6,633 bases of DNA, taken from positions 1 through 6,633 of the forward strand of contig JAJXXG010000329.1 of the NCBI GenBank assembly GCA_021781255.1. The letters are read 5' to 3'. The DNA is from Acidobacteriota bacterium (GTDB taxonomy: Bacteria; Acidobacteriota; Terriglobia; Terriglobales; Acidobacteriaceae). The notes beneath the pieces were generated by a model. That model was not told where the DNA came from, did not search any database, and saw only the letters and a list, made by a program, of their open reading frames with translations. This document shows, one piece after another, positions 1-5,203 of the stretch. Position 1 is the first letter of the stretch; each line of letters opens with the position of its first letter. A program made the translations under genes and the position numbers.

Positions 1-1642
1 AGGCGGTCACGATTTCATCGTTCTTGGTCTTCGCGAGAGGCACCAGTTCGGTGAGCGGGCGCGGCGCAATCACCACGCCGGCCGCATGCACGCCCGAGCC
101 GCGCACCAGCCCCTCCAGCTTTTTTGCCGTGTCGATCAGTTCGCGAACCTGCTTGTCGTTGTCGTAGGCCTTGCGCAGGTCGGGCGACTCTTTCAGCGCC
201 TCGTCCAGCGTCATGCCCAGCGTGGCCGGAACCAGCTTCGCAATCCGGTCCACATCGCCGTAGGGCATGTCCAGCGCGCGCCCGCAATCCTTGATCGACG
301 CCTTCGCCGCCATCGTATTAAACGTGATGATCTGCGCCACCTGCTCGCGGCCATACTTGCGCGTTACGTAGTCGATCACTTCGCCGCGCCGATTCATGCA
401 GAAATCCACGTCGATATCGGGCAGGGACACGCGCTCAGGATTCAGGAACCGCTCGAACAGCAACCCGCCCTGCAGCGGATCGATATTCGTAATCTCCATC
501 GAGTAGGCCACCAGCGAGCCGGCCGCCGATCCGCGTCCCGGCCCCACCGGGATTCCGTGATCGCGCGCGTACTTGATAAAGTCCCACACAATCAGGAAGT
601 AGCCTGCGTACTTCATTTGCTTGATGACGGCGATCTCGCGTTCCAGACGGCTGTCATATTCATGGATGGGCGTGCGTAGCGCGCCGCGCGCCTCCAGCCG
701 CTGGATGGAAGCTTCGAGGCGCCGTTTGTATCCGGCACGGCACACCTCGTCGAAGTAGCTCTCGATGGTGTGGCCCTGCGGCACAGCAAACTCGGGGAAC
801 GGATTCTCCACCGAGTGCAGCTTCAGATTGCAGCGCTCGGCAATCTCCATGGTGCGCGTCACCACCGCCGGCGAATCCTTAAACAGCCGCGCCATCTCGT
901 CCGCGCTCTTCACAAAGAACTGGTCGCTGTCGAACTTGAAGCGGTCGGCGTCGTGAATCTTCGAGCCCGTCTGTACGCACAGCATCACCTCGTGCGCGTG
1001 CGAGTCCTCGCCACACAGGTAATGCGAATCGTTCGTGGCCACCAGCGGAATGCCCAGCTCGCGTTCCAACCGATATAAATCCGCCTGGATCTTCTTCTCC
1101 GCCTCCAGTCCCTGATCCTGAATCTCCAGGTAGAAATTTCCCTTGCCGAAGATGTCCTGATATTGCAGCGCCGACTTCAGCGCCGCATCGTATTCGCCTT
1201 TGTCGAGAGCCTCGCACAGCTCCCCGCTCAGGCAGCCGGAAAACCCGATCAACCCCTTGCAATTCTCCGCCAGATACTTCTTGCTCACCCTTGGCTTGCG
1301 ATAAAACCCGTGCAGGCTTGCTTCCGACGTCAGCCGGATCAGGTTCCGGTATCCCTCCTCGTTCTCGGCCAGCACCAGCAGGTGGTTGTTGGTGTCGTTC
1401 GGGGTATCCGCGCGATGGTCCTCCGCCTTGCACACATATAGCTCGCATCCCAGGATCGGCTTGATGCCCTTTTGCTTCGCCGCATCGAAGAAGTGCACCG
1501 CGCCGTAGATGTTGCCGTGGTCCGTCATGGCGACGGATTTCTGCCCCAGCGCCGCCACGCGGTCCACGAGTTTGGTCACGTCGCAAGCGCCGTCAAGCAG
1601 GGAGTATTCCGTATGCAGATGCAGGTGGGTAAATTCGGCCAT
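1..1642 (-). CDS. dnaE: DNA polymerase III alpha subunit, N-terminal 547 residues (C-terminus outside window)
   Basis: Catalytic subunit of the replicative polymerase. The minus frame from the ATG at 1642-1640 stays open to base 1. The protein opens with MAEFTHLHLHTEYSLLDGA, the PHP domain motif. All nine metal-ligand positions known from exonuclease-active PHP domains appear present: H8, H10, D17, H42, E67, H87, C137, D205 and H207. The polymerase core follows, with GPGRGSAAGS and then PDIDVDF at 408-414, where D411 and D413 match the catalytic E. coli D401 and D403. The third catalytic Asp (E. coli D555) would fall just past the left edge. The visible part is a little under half the usual length of about 1,160 residues. 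The start fits the family, but no Shine-Dalgarno sequence precedes it. A TAGAAT -10-like hexamer (1659-1654) would put the RNA start about 5 nt before the ATG, without a convincing -35. No frameshift was seen in the codons I translated. Confidence 0.97.
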   Translation of the reverse strand, partial: MAEFTHLHLHTEYSLLDGACDVTKLVDRVAALGQKSVAMTDHGNIYGAVHFFDAAKQKGIKPILGCELYVCKAEDHRADTPNDTNNHLLVLAENEEGYRNLIRLTSEASLHGFYRKPRVSKKYLAENCKGLIGFSGCLSGELCEALDKGEYDAALKSALQYQDIFGKGNFYLEIQDQGLEAEKKIQADLYRLERELGIPLVATNDSHYLCGEDSHAHEVMLCVQTGSKIHDADRFKFDSDQFFVKSADEMARLFKDSPAVVTRTMEIAERCNLKLHSVENPFPEFAVPQGHTIESYFDEVCRAGYKRRLEASIQRLEARGALRTPIHEYDSRLEREIAVIKQMKYAGYFLIVWDFIKYARDHGIPVGPGRGSAAGSLVAYSMEITNIDPLQGGLLFERFLNPERVSLPDIDVDFCMNRRGEVIDYVTRKYGREQVAQIITFNTMAAKASIKDCGRALDMPYGDVDRIAKLVPATLGMTLDEALKESPDLRKAYDNDKQVRELIDTAKKLEGLVRGSGVHAAGVVIAPRPLTELVPLAKTKNDEIVTA

Positions 1643-1746
1643 GGCTAGTACAGATTCTAGCGGTAAACAGATTCGGTACTCTGTCCAAAACTCGGCTGAA
1701 ACTTGAGGATTAGAAAGTAGTGAGAGGCGCACACGGCCGCAAATCG

Positions 1747-1767
1747 AGCCGGGTACCCCAGGTCTCA
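1747..1767. repeat. Left arm of imperfect inverted repeat flanking higBA
   Basis: The sequence reads AGCCG-N5-CCCAGGTCTCA. Its partner at 2565-2584 reads TGAGACCTGGG-N4-CGGCT on the plus strand, so 11 plus 5 bases match in inverted orientation around a short variable spacer. The pair encloses the toxin-antitoxin operon and its promoter. It could be the ends of a small mobile cassette, or two copies of a dispersed intergenic palindrome. No transposase is present. Confidence 0.45.
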
Positions 1768-1781
1768 CCTGCGCCGGGCGC

Positions 1782-1806
1782 CCCGGTCTGGATTCTCAGA
1801 CCCGGG
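1782..1806. other. Stem-loop between dnaE and higBA
   Basis: CCCGGTCTG pairs with CAGACCCGGG around the hexaloop GATTCT, with a single bulged C. No T-run follows on either strand, so it is not a standard intrinsic terminator. It lies upstream of both divergent genes and could be part of a longer dnaE leader, or belong to the repeat material that starts at 1747. No function can be assigned. Confidence 0.4.
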
Positions 1807-1842
1807 AAAGCACGAACGCCAAAGAGCAGGTTCTATCGTGCC

Positions 1843-1872
1843 TTGACATCTGTTGTCAAATATGACTACACT
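1843..1872 (+). promoter_or_regulatory. higBA promoter with palindromic operator over the -35 box
   Basis: A perfect TTGACA -35 box (1843-1848) is followed after 18 nt by TACACT (1867-1872), a 4 of 6 match to the -10 consensus. The -35 box is also the left half of a perfect palindrome, TTGACA-N5-TGTCAA (1843-1859). The expected transcription start near 1879 leaves a leader of about 20 nt before the toxin ATG. Type II toxin-antitoxin operons are normally repressed by their own antitoxin. A dyad exactly over the -35 box fits HigA binding here; this is inference from position and symmetry. Confidence 0.65.
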
Positions 1873-1898
1873 GCACAGGTAGATCTGTCAGCAAGCCC

Positions 1899-2246
1899 AT
1901 GATCAGACATACGCGGCCCATCTCATGGATCAAAGCTGCACGCAAGGATTTCGAGAAGTTTCCGCTTGACGCGCAAATCACCTGTCGGACTGCTTTGACG
2001 GCGGCGGCAGAGGACGGAATGTCGGACATCGCCAAACCGTTCAAGGGACTGGGCTCTGGTGTCTTTGAAATTGCTCTGCCGTATCGCGGAAATGCCTTTC
2101 GTGTCGTTTATGCAGTGCAGATCGCGAACGAAATCTGGGTCCTTCATGCTTTCCAGAAAAAATCGACGCAGGGCATCAAAACCCCGCGACATGAGGTTGA
2201 ATTGATAAAGAGCCGCCTGAAGATGTTGAAGGAGATGCTCGGATGA
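1899..2246 (+). CDS. higB: HigB/RelE-like toxin, phage Gp49-like family
   Basis: This 115-residue protein fits the Gp49-like (RelE superfamily) toxins, whose studied members are ribosome-dependent mRNA interferases acting in the cytoplasm. The N-terminus (WIKAARKDFEKFP) is the usual helical opening. The central beta-sheet holds GVFEIALPYRGNAFRVVYAV (about residues 54-73), followed by the family signature LHAFQKKSTQGIKTP near residues 82-96 and a C-terminal helix, VELIKSRLKMLKEML. The length is typical. The toxin lies upstream of its antitoxin, the HigBA order, and its stop overlaps the antitoxin start by four bases (ATGA), so the two are translationally coupled. No clear ribosome binding site precedes the ATG, which would keep toxin output low. 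The symbol follows family usage; the exact target is not shown. Confidence 0.9.
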   Translation: MIRHTRPISWIKAARKDFEKFPLDAQITCRTALTAAAEDGMSDIAKPFKGLGSGVFEIALPYRGNAFRVVYAVQIANEIWVLHAFQKKSTQGIKTPRHEVELIKSRLKMLKEMLG

Positions 2247-2539
2247 AAACCGAAAAAATCGAACTCGTTCGCGGCAGCGGTAACGTGTTCCGCGACTTTA
2301 GTGATGCAGACGCCGACGTTTTGCAATTGAAGGCCATCCTCGCCGCGGAGATCATCAAAATGCTCAACCGAAAGGAACTGACTGTCCGCGCTGCCCACGC
2401 CCAAACCGGCATCGCCGCAGCCGATTTCTCCCGCATCCGCAATGCCGACCTCGCCCGCTTCACCCTCGACCGGCTGGTCACGATCATCAATCGCCTCGGT
2501 TCCAGGGTCGAGGTCCAAGTCAACGTCCGCGCCGCATGA
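2243..2539 (+). CDS. higA: HigA-like antitoxin, XRE-type helix-turn-helix protein
   Basis: This 98-residue partner of the upstream toxin should neutralise it by direct binding and repress the operon. A short N-terminal arm (about residues 1-28) leads into a helix-turn-helix domain from about residue 30. It includes LKAILAAEIIKMLNRKEL, the turn region TVRAAHAQTGIAAADFSRIRN, and LDRLVTIINRLGSRVEVQVNV at the end, the layout of the HTH_37/HigA-type antitoxins found beside Gp49-like toxins. AAGGAG (2229-2234) sits 8 nt before the ATG inside the toxin gene, so the antitoxin has a good ribosome binding site while the toxin does not. The likely operator is the palindrome at 1843-1859. No intrinsic terminator is visible after the stop. 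Confidence 0.9.
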   Translation: MKTEKIELVRGSGNVFRDFSDADADVLQLKAILAAEIIKMLNRKELTVRAAHAQTGIAAADFSRIRNADLARFTLDRLVTIINRLGSRVEVQVNVRAA

Positions 2540-2564
2540 GGCGGGTACACTATTTTGTCGTTTC

Positions 2565-2584
2565 TGAGACCTGGGAGGGCGGCT
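2565..2584. repeat. Right arm of imperfect inverted repeat flanking higBA
   Basis: TGAGACCTGGG-N4-CGGCT is the inverted partner of 1747-1767. It starts 26 bases after the antitoxin stop and ends directly against the TCA (2585-2587) that is the minus-strand stop codon of the HicB-like relic. This would make it a natural right boundary if the toxin-antitoxin segment arrived as a unit. The short length and the variable spacer leave room for coincidence or shared repeat ancestry. Confidence 0.45.
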
Positions 2585-2790
2585 TCATGCGGCCAGTATT
2601 TCTTCCCGCACAAAGTGCAGGCGGATGATCTTCGGAGCCTGCATGGTTTCGTCGAAGTAGTAGTTGACGGCGTCCTTCACCATCGTGCGCAGTTCTTCCA
2701 GCGTCTCCGCCTGCGTATGGATGCCGTAGCCCAGGGCGCTGGCCGAGTCCTGCCGCCGTCACGGTCTGCAAGTGCCGCGCTATACTCAAT
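2585..2790 (-). pseudogene. HicB-like antitoxin relic, frameshifted and without a start codon
   Basis: The minus frame ending at the TGA (2587-2585) reads ALGYGIHTQAETLEELRTMV, then KDAVNYYFDETMQAPKIIRL, then HFVREEILAA. This is the C-terminal two-thirds of the small HicB-related proteins of about 70 residues that databases often mislabel as 2-oxoisovalerate dehydrogenase subunits. Upstream in this frame there is no usable start, and a TGA stands at 2761-2759. The missing N-terminal part appears in another frame as IEYSAALADRDGG (2790-2752), so a small indel near 2740-2755 broke the gene. No start codon precedes that stretch either. No HicA toxin lies downstream; that side is taken by higBA. 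The overlap with the bfr upstream region suggests it is no longer expressed as a functional protein. Confidence 0.6.
2781..2786 (+). promoter_or_regulatory. Possible -10 box of the bacterioferritin promoter
   Basis: TATACT matches the -10 consensus at 5 of 6 positions and lies 57 nt before the bfr ATG. The hexamer 17 nt upstream is GTCACG, a poor -35, so the call rests on the -10 alone. It falls inside the decayed N-terminal end of the HicB-like relic. No iron-box (Fur-type) palindrome is evident. Confidence 0.3.
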
Positions 2791-2843
2791 GAACAGAAGT
2801 GATAGCTTCAACAATTCTGATATGCCCGGGAGGATTCAACATC

Positions 2844-3317
2844 ATGCAGGGAAGCCCAAAAGTCATAGCCGCGCTGAACAAGGCTCTGCAGGAAGAGCTC
2901 ATGGCGATCAGCCAATATTTCATTCATGCCGAGATGTGCGAGAACTGGGAGTACGAGAACCTTGCCAAGCGACTGAAGAAAGAGTCGATCGTCGAGATGA
3001 AACATGCGGAAAGACTGATCGAGCACATTCTCTTCCTGGATGGGGCTCCGAATATGCTCGGGCCCACGCAAATCCATGTGGGGAAGACGGTGAAGGAACA
3101 GTTGGAGAGCGACCTGCAGGCCGAACTTGACGCCGTGAAGTCCTACAACGAGGCGATAAAGCTGGCGCGAGCCGAGGGAGATAACGCAAGCGCCGAATTA
3201 TTCATCGCGAATCTGAAGGACGAGGAAGGACACGTCGACTGGCTGGAGGCACAACTGGGCCAGATAAAGGAAATCGGGTACGAGCGCTACCTGAGCCAGC
3301 AATTGCGCGAAAAGTAG
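2844..3317 (+). CDS. bfr: Bacterioferritin
   Basis: This is an iron-storage protein that assembles into a 24-subunit shell, oxidises ferrous iron at a di-iron site and stores it as mineral; it acts in the cytoplasm. The 157-residue product matches the usual length of about 158. All six ferroxidase ligands are at the E. coli positions: E18, E51, H54, E94, E127 and H130. M52, the haem ligand that separates bacterioferritin from plain ferritin, is also present. The ATG at 2844 is chosen because GGGAGGA (2828-2834) lies 9 nt upstream and the protein then begins MQGSPKVIAALNKALQEEL as in the family. A GTG at 2799 in the same frame would add 15 unrelated residues. No bfd (ferredoxin partner) gene follows. 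It appears to be a single-gene transcript. Confidence 0.97.
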   Translation: MQGSPKVIAALNKALQEELMAISQYFIHAEMCENWEYENLAKRLKKESIVEMKHAERLIEHILFLDGAPNMLGPTQIHVGKTVKEQLESDLQAELDAVKSYNEAIKLARAEGDNASAELFIANLKDEEGHVDWLEAQLGQIKEIGYERYLSQQLREK

Positions 3318-3325
3318 GCAACCAG

Positions 3326-3437
3326 AGCGGTTCCAAGGTACATGTAGCCGTTTTTGCAGTTGCGGAGGGTGGCTCTTTCCTGGTGAAAAAGCCACTCGAC
3401 CTATGGGGTTTCAGGATACGGCATCTGTGGAACCGCT
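3326..3437. other. Nested-helix element: candidate structured RNA or palindromic dispersed repeat
   Basis: There are three nested pairings. The outer helix is AGCGGTTCCA (3326-3335) with TGGAACCGCT (3428-3437), a perfect 10 bp. The middle helix is GCCGT (3347-3351) with ACGGC (3418-3422). The inner hairpin is 3367-3378 with 3386-3397, 12 pairs with one mismatch and one G-T pair, closing a 7-nt loop (CCTGGTG). The element begins 9 nt after the bfr stop, but no T-run follows on either strand, so it is not a classical terminator. It could be a bfr 3' UTR structure, a small RNA on either strand, or a copy of an intergenic repeat family. I know no named RNA that it matches. Confidence 0.45.
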
Positions 3438-3663
3438 GCAGGCGTTACCAGGATGAGGCTTCCAGATGGCCGCCGCGGGTGACCCGCAACTCAGAGGGGC
3501 CGCTGAACACTGACCCAGGCGCGACCAGGCGCCCTCTCGCCGCCGACACCTTCATGCGCCCGGCAGCCGCCCTCGCATTCTGCCGGGTCATGTTCTTCTT
3601 TCCGCGTTCCGACCGGGGTCCGCGCGGACAAGCCCTCGTCCGGGGGAAGCAGGGCCAGTACTT

Positions 3664-3686
3664 AAGCCGCGCTGCCGGCTCGGCTT
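3664..3686 (-). terminator. Hairpin just downstream of the metallothionein gene
   Basis: On the minus strand AAGCCG pairs with CGGCTT around an 11-nt loop, starting 11 nt after the metallothionein stop. The position suits a terminator, but there is no U-run after the stem (AAGT follows), so this is a weak call. Confidence 0.25.
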
Positions 3687-3697
3687 CCATTGCTGAC

Positions 3698-3856
3698 TTA
3701 ATTGCTCGTCACGTTCCCGCCGCAATCGTCATGGCCGCAGCGGCAAACCAACTCTGTCCGCCCTGCCTGCCCTTCGCAATGTGCGCCGCAGTATTTGGAT
3801 TTGTCAGCTGGAATGCATGTGCAGGTGGGATTGGCGCATTTCTTGGGCTTGTCCAT
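3698..3856 (-). CDS. Small prokaryotic metallothionein (52 residues)
   Basis: This is a cytoplasmic metal-chelating protein that should bind zinc, cadmium or copper through thiolate clusters. The product opens MDKPKKCANPTCTCI, continues with KYCGAHCEGQ and ends VCRCGHDDCGGNVTSN. Eight cysteines (7, 12, 14, 23, 27, 38, 40, 45) and two histidines (26, 42) fall in the pattern of the SmtA/BmtA family: an N-terminal CxC cluster, YCxxxC in the middle, and CGHxxC near the end. SmtA itself has nine cysteines and about 56 residues, so length and ligand count agree. A purine-rich AGGGAG (3866-3861) sits 4 nt before the ATG. The gene points away from ispH and toward bfr. The cysteine spacing makes chance coding unlikely. 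Which metal it binds cannot be read from the sequence. Confidence 0.88.
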   Translation of the reverse strand: MDKPKKCANPTCTCIPADKSKYCGAHCEGQAGRTELVCRCGHDDCGGNVTSN

Positions 3857-3874
3857 ATCTCTCCCTTCCGATCA

Positions 3875-3889
3875 GCCGGCATCGCCGGC
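3875..3889 (-). promoter_or_regulatory. GCCGGC hairpin in the metallothionein leader
   Basis: GCCGGC-GAT-GCCGGC forms a 6-bp GC-only stem with a 3-nt loop. It ends 9 nt before the AGGGAG ribosome binding site of the metallothionein gene. It could influence translation or may simply reflect GC-rich sequence. Confidence 0.3.
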
Positions 3890-3930
3890 GTAGCGGGCGG
3901 TTCGCTGCTGCGAGACCCGTTCGCGGCCCA

Positions 3931-3939
3931 AGCATAACA
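3931..3939 (-). promoter_or_regulatory. Possible extended -10 promoter of the metallothionein gene
   Basis: On the minus strand TGT-TATGCT (3939-3931) is an extended -10 element: TGn followed by a 4 of 6 match to TATAAT. No good -35 lies 16-18 nt upstream, as is common for extended -10 promoters. RNA would start near 3924, giving a leader of about 68 nt. No clear SmtB/ArsR-type operator is seen. Confidence 0.3.
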
Positions 3940-3988
3940 CGGAAACGGGTTTGCAGGTGCCCCTTTTGCAACCGCCCGCCGCTTGCGT

Positions 3989-4003
3989 CGCCGCATTGCG
4001 GCG
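3989..4003. other. Small GC-rich hairpin in the divergent gap
   Basis: CGCCGC-ATT-GCGGCG is a perfect 6-bp stem with a 3-nt loop, between the metallothionein promoter region and ispH. No T-run follows. Its role is unknown; it may only separate the two divergent transcription units. Confidence 0.3.
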
Positions 4004-4049
4004 GCCTGCCCACCCCACTTCTCTCCTGTTGCTGAATATCACCCGTTGG

Positions 4050-4055
4050 TATACT
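4050..4055 (+). promoter_or_regulatory. Possible -10 box for ispH, close enough for a leaderless mRNA
   Basis: TATACT matches the -10 consensus at 5 of 6 positions. Its last base is 7 nt before the first base of the GTG start, so transcription would begin at or next to the start codon. TTGCTG (4029-4034) is the nearest -35-like hexamer, with a short 15-nt spacer. No Shine-Dalgarno sequence lies before the GTG, which fits the leaderless reading. Confidence 0.4.
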
Positions 4056-4062
4056 GGATGAT

Positions 4063-5091
4063 GTGACCATAACTGACCTCGAATCCTTCCCCCATCACAG
4101 CCCCGAAGGGTCTTCTCCCAGTCAGAAGAGGGTGTTGTTACTCAAACCGCGTGGTTTTTGCGCAGGAGTCGTGCGCGCAATCGATATCGTCAAGATCGCT
4201 CTTGAAACCTTCGGCGCTCCCATCTACGTGCGCCGCGAGATTGTGCATAACCGCTATGTTGTGAATGAATTAGCCGAAAAGGGCGCTATCTTCGTTCACG
4301 AAATCGACGATGTGCCCGATGGCCAGCGCGTGATTTACAGTGCCCATGGCGTCTCCCCGGCGGTCCGCGAGCGCAGCAAAGGGCGCAATTTGAGGGTGAT
4401 TGACGCTACCTGTCCGCTGGTAACCAAGGTCCACCTTGAGGCGGTCAAGTTCGCCAAGCAGGGCTACTCGCTGGTGCTCATCGGCCACCGCGACCACGAC
4501 GAGATCGAAGGCACTCTCGGCGAGGCTCCGGACGTGACCCATGTGGTTTCAAACGTTGCCGAGGTCGAGGTACTGGAGATTCCCGATCCCGACCACGTGG
4601 CTTATCTCACTCAAACCACCCTCTCGCTCGACGAGGCTCGCGACATTATTCACGCCCTCAAGCTGAAGTTTCCTAACATCGTTGGGCCACATTCACAGGA
4701 CATCTGCTACGCCACCGAGAATCGCCAGGTGGCCGTGCGCAACGTGGCCCACAAAGCCGGACTTGTGCTGGTGGTGGGTTCAACCAACAGCTCCAACTCC
4801 AACCGCCTGGTTGAGGTTTCGCGCAACCTTGGCACCATTGGATATCTCATCGATAACTCCCAGGCCATCGACCCCAAGTGGCTTGTGGATGTAGAAAACG
4901 TTGCCGTCACAGCCGGTGCCTCGGCCCCTGAAATACTGGTCGAGGATGTTGTCAACTACTTGCAACAAAACGGTTTTAGTTACGTCGAAGAGATTGAAGT
5001 CATGCCGGAAAATGTGCGCTTCGGCCTGCCTCCTGAGATCGTGCAAGCCATTGGCAGCGCCAATGGGGCAGCACCTGTCACTGCACGCTGA
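4063..5091 (+). CDS. ispH: 4-hydroxy-3-methylbut-2-enyl diphosphate reductase (HMBPP reductase, LytB)
   Basis: The last enzyme of the MEP pathway reduces HMBPP to isopentenyl and dimethylallyl diphosphate with an iron-sulfur cluster. The cluster cysteines are C33 (PRGFCAGVVRAID), C117 (DATCPLVTK) and C215 (SQDICYATENRQ). Substrate-binding H62, H95 and H145 and the proton donor E147 (GHRDHDEIEG) all sit 21 residues after their E. coli counterparts. The VGSTNSSNSNRLVEV motif binds the diphosphate. The 342 residues exceed the E. coli length of 316 mainly through a non-conserved N-terminal arm of about 20 residues and a short C-terminal tail. The GTG at 4063 is the start that opens this frame; conserved sequence begins only at about residue 23, so the exact start is less certain than the identity. 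The gene lies 112 nt before shc in the same direction, which suggests joint expression for hopanoid synthesis. Confidence 0.97.
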   Translation: MTITDLESFPHHSPEGSSPSQKRVLLLKPRGFCAGVVRAIDIVKIALETFGAPIYVRREIVHNRYVVNELAEKGAIFVHEIDDVPDGQRVIYSAHGVSPAVRERSKGRNLRVIDATCPLVTKVHLEAVKFAKQGYSLVLIGHRDHDEIEGTLGEAPDVTHVVSNVAEVEVLEIPDPDHVAYLTQTTLSLDEARDIIHALKLKFPNIVGPHSQDICYATENRQVAVRNVAHKAGLVLVVGSTNSSNSNRLVEVSRNLGTIGYLIDNSQAIDPKWLVDVENVAVTAGASAPEILVEDVVNYLQQNGFSYVEEIEVMPENVRFGLPPEIVQAIGSANGAAPVTAR

Positions 5092-5203
5092 ACGGGCTGA
5101 TCGTAAACGAACCGGGCACGCTTTATTTTTGGTGTGCCGCAAACAGTCGGCGCTTCAGGGGAATCTGAATGTGCCGGAGATGGGTTGAGACGTTTCAGAC
5201 CGC

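Larger units (their letters stand above)
3318..3697. other. 380-bp stretch without a supportable gene
   Basis: The stretch holds the nested stem structure at 3326-3437, a small GCGGG-TGA-CCCGC hairpin at 3475-3487, and a hairpin at 3664-3686 after the metallothionein stop. Open frames exist on both strands, for example 3383-3937 plus and 3445-3690 minus. Their products are rich in Arg, Pro, Ala and Gly, have no recognisable domain and have no good ribosome binding site. The two frames are also antisense to each other. I treat the stretch as non-coding. Confidence 0.6.

Noticed and set aside
86..1586. Several open frames of 60-235 codons on both strands in the first 1.6 kb
   Set aside because: They are shadows of dnaE in other frames; only the minus frame from 1642 carries the PHP and polymerase motifs.
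2550..2789. A 79-codon minus-strand frame starting at a TTG at 2789
   Set aside because: It is in a third frame relative to the two HicB-like pieces and its product resembles no family. The homologous residues lie in the other two frames.
2799..2843. GTG at 2799 as the start of bacterioferritin
   Set aside because: It would add 15 residues not seen in the family, while the ATG at 2844 has a strong ribosome binding site 9 nt upstream and gives the normal length.
3367..3397. Inner hairpin as an intrinsic terminator for bfr
   Set aside because: There is no T-run after the stem on either strand, and it is embedded in two further helices.
3445..3690. An 81-codon minus-strand open frame
   Set aside because: The product is Arg, Ala, Gly and Pro rich with no family resemblance I can name, and there is only a weak ribosome binding site. 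GC-rich sequence opens such frames by chance.
3383..3937. A 184-codon plus-strand open frame across the post-bfr gap
   Set aside because: It starts inside the loop side of the inner hairpin, has no good ribosome binding site, encodes no recognisable domain, and runs antisense over the metallothionein gene, whose Cys spacing is far stronger evidence of coding.
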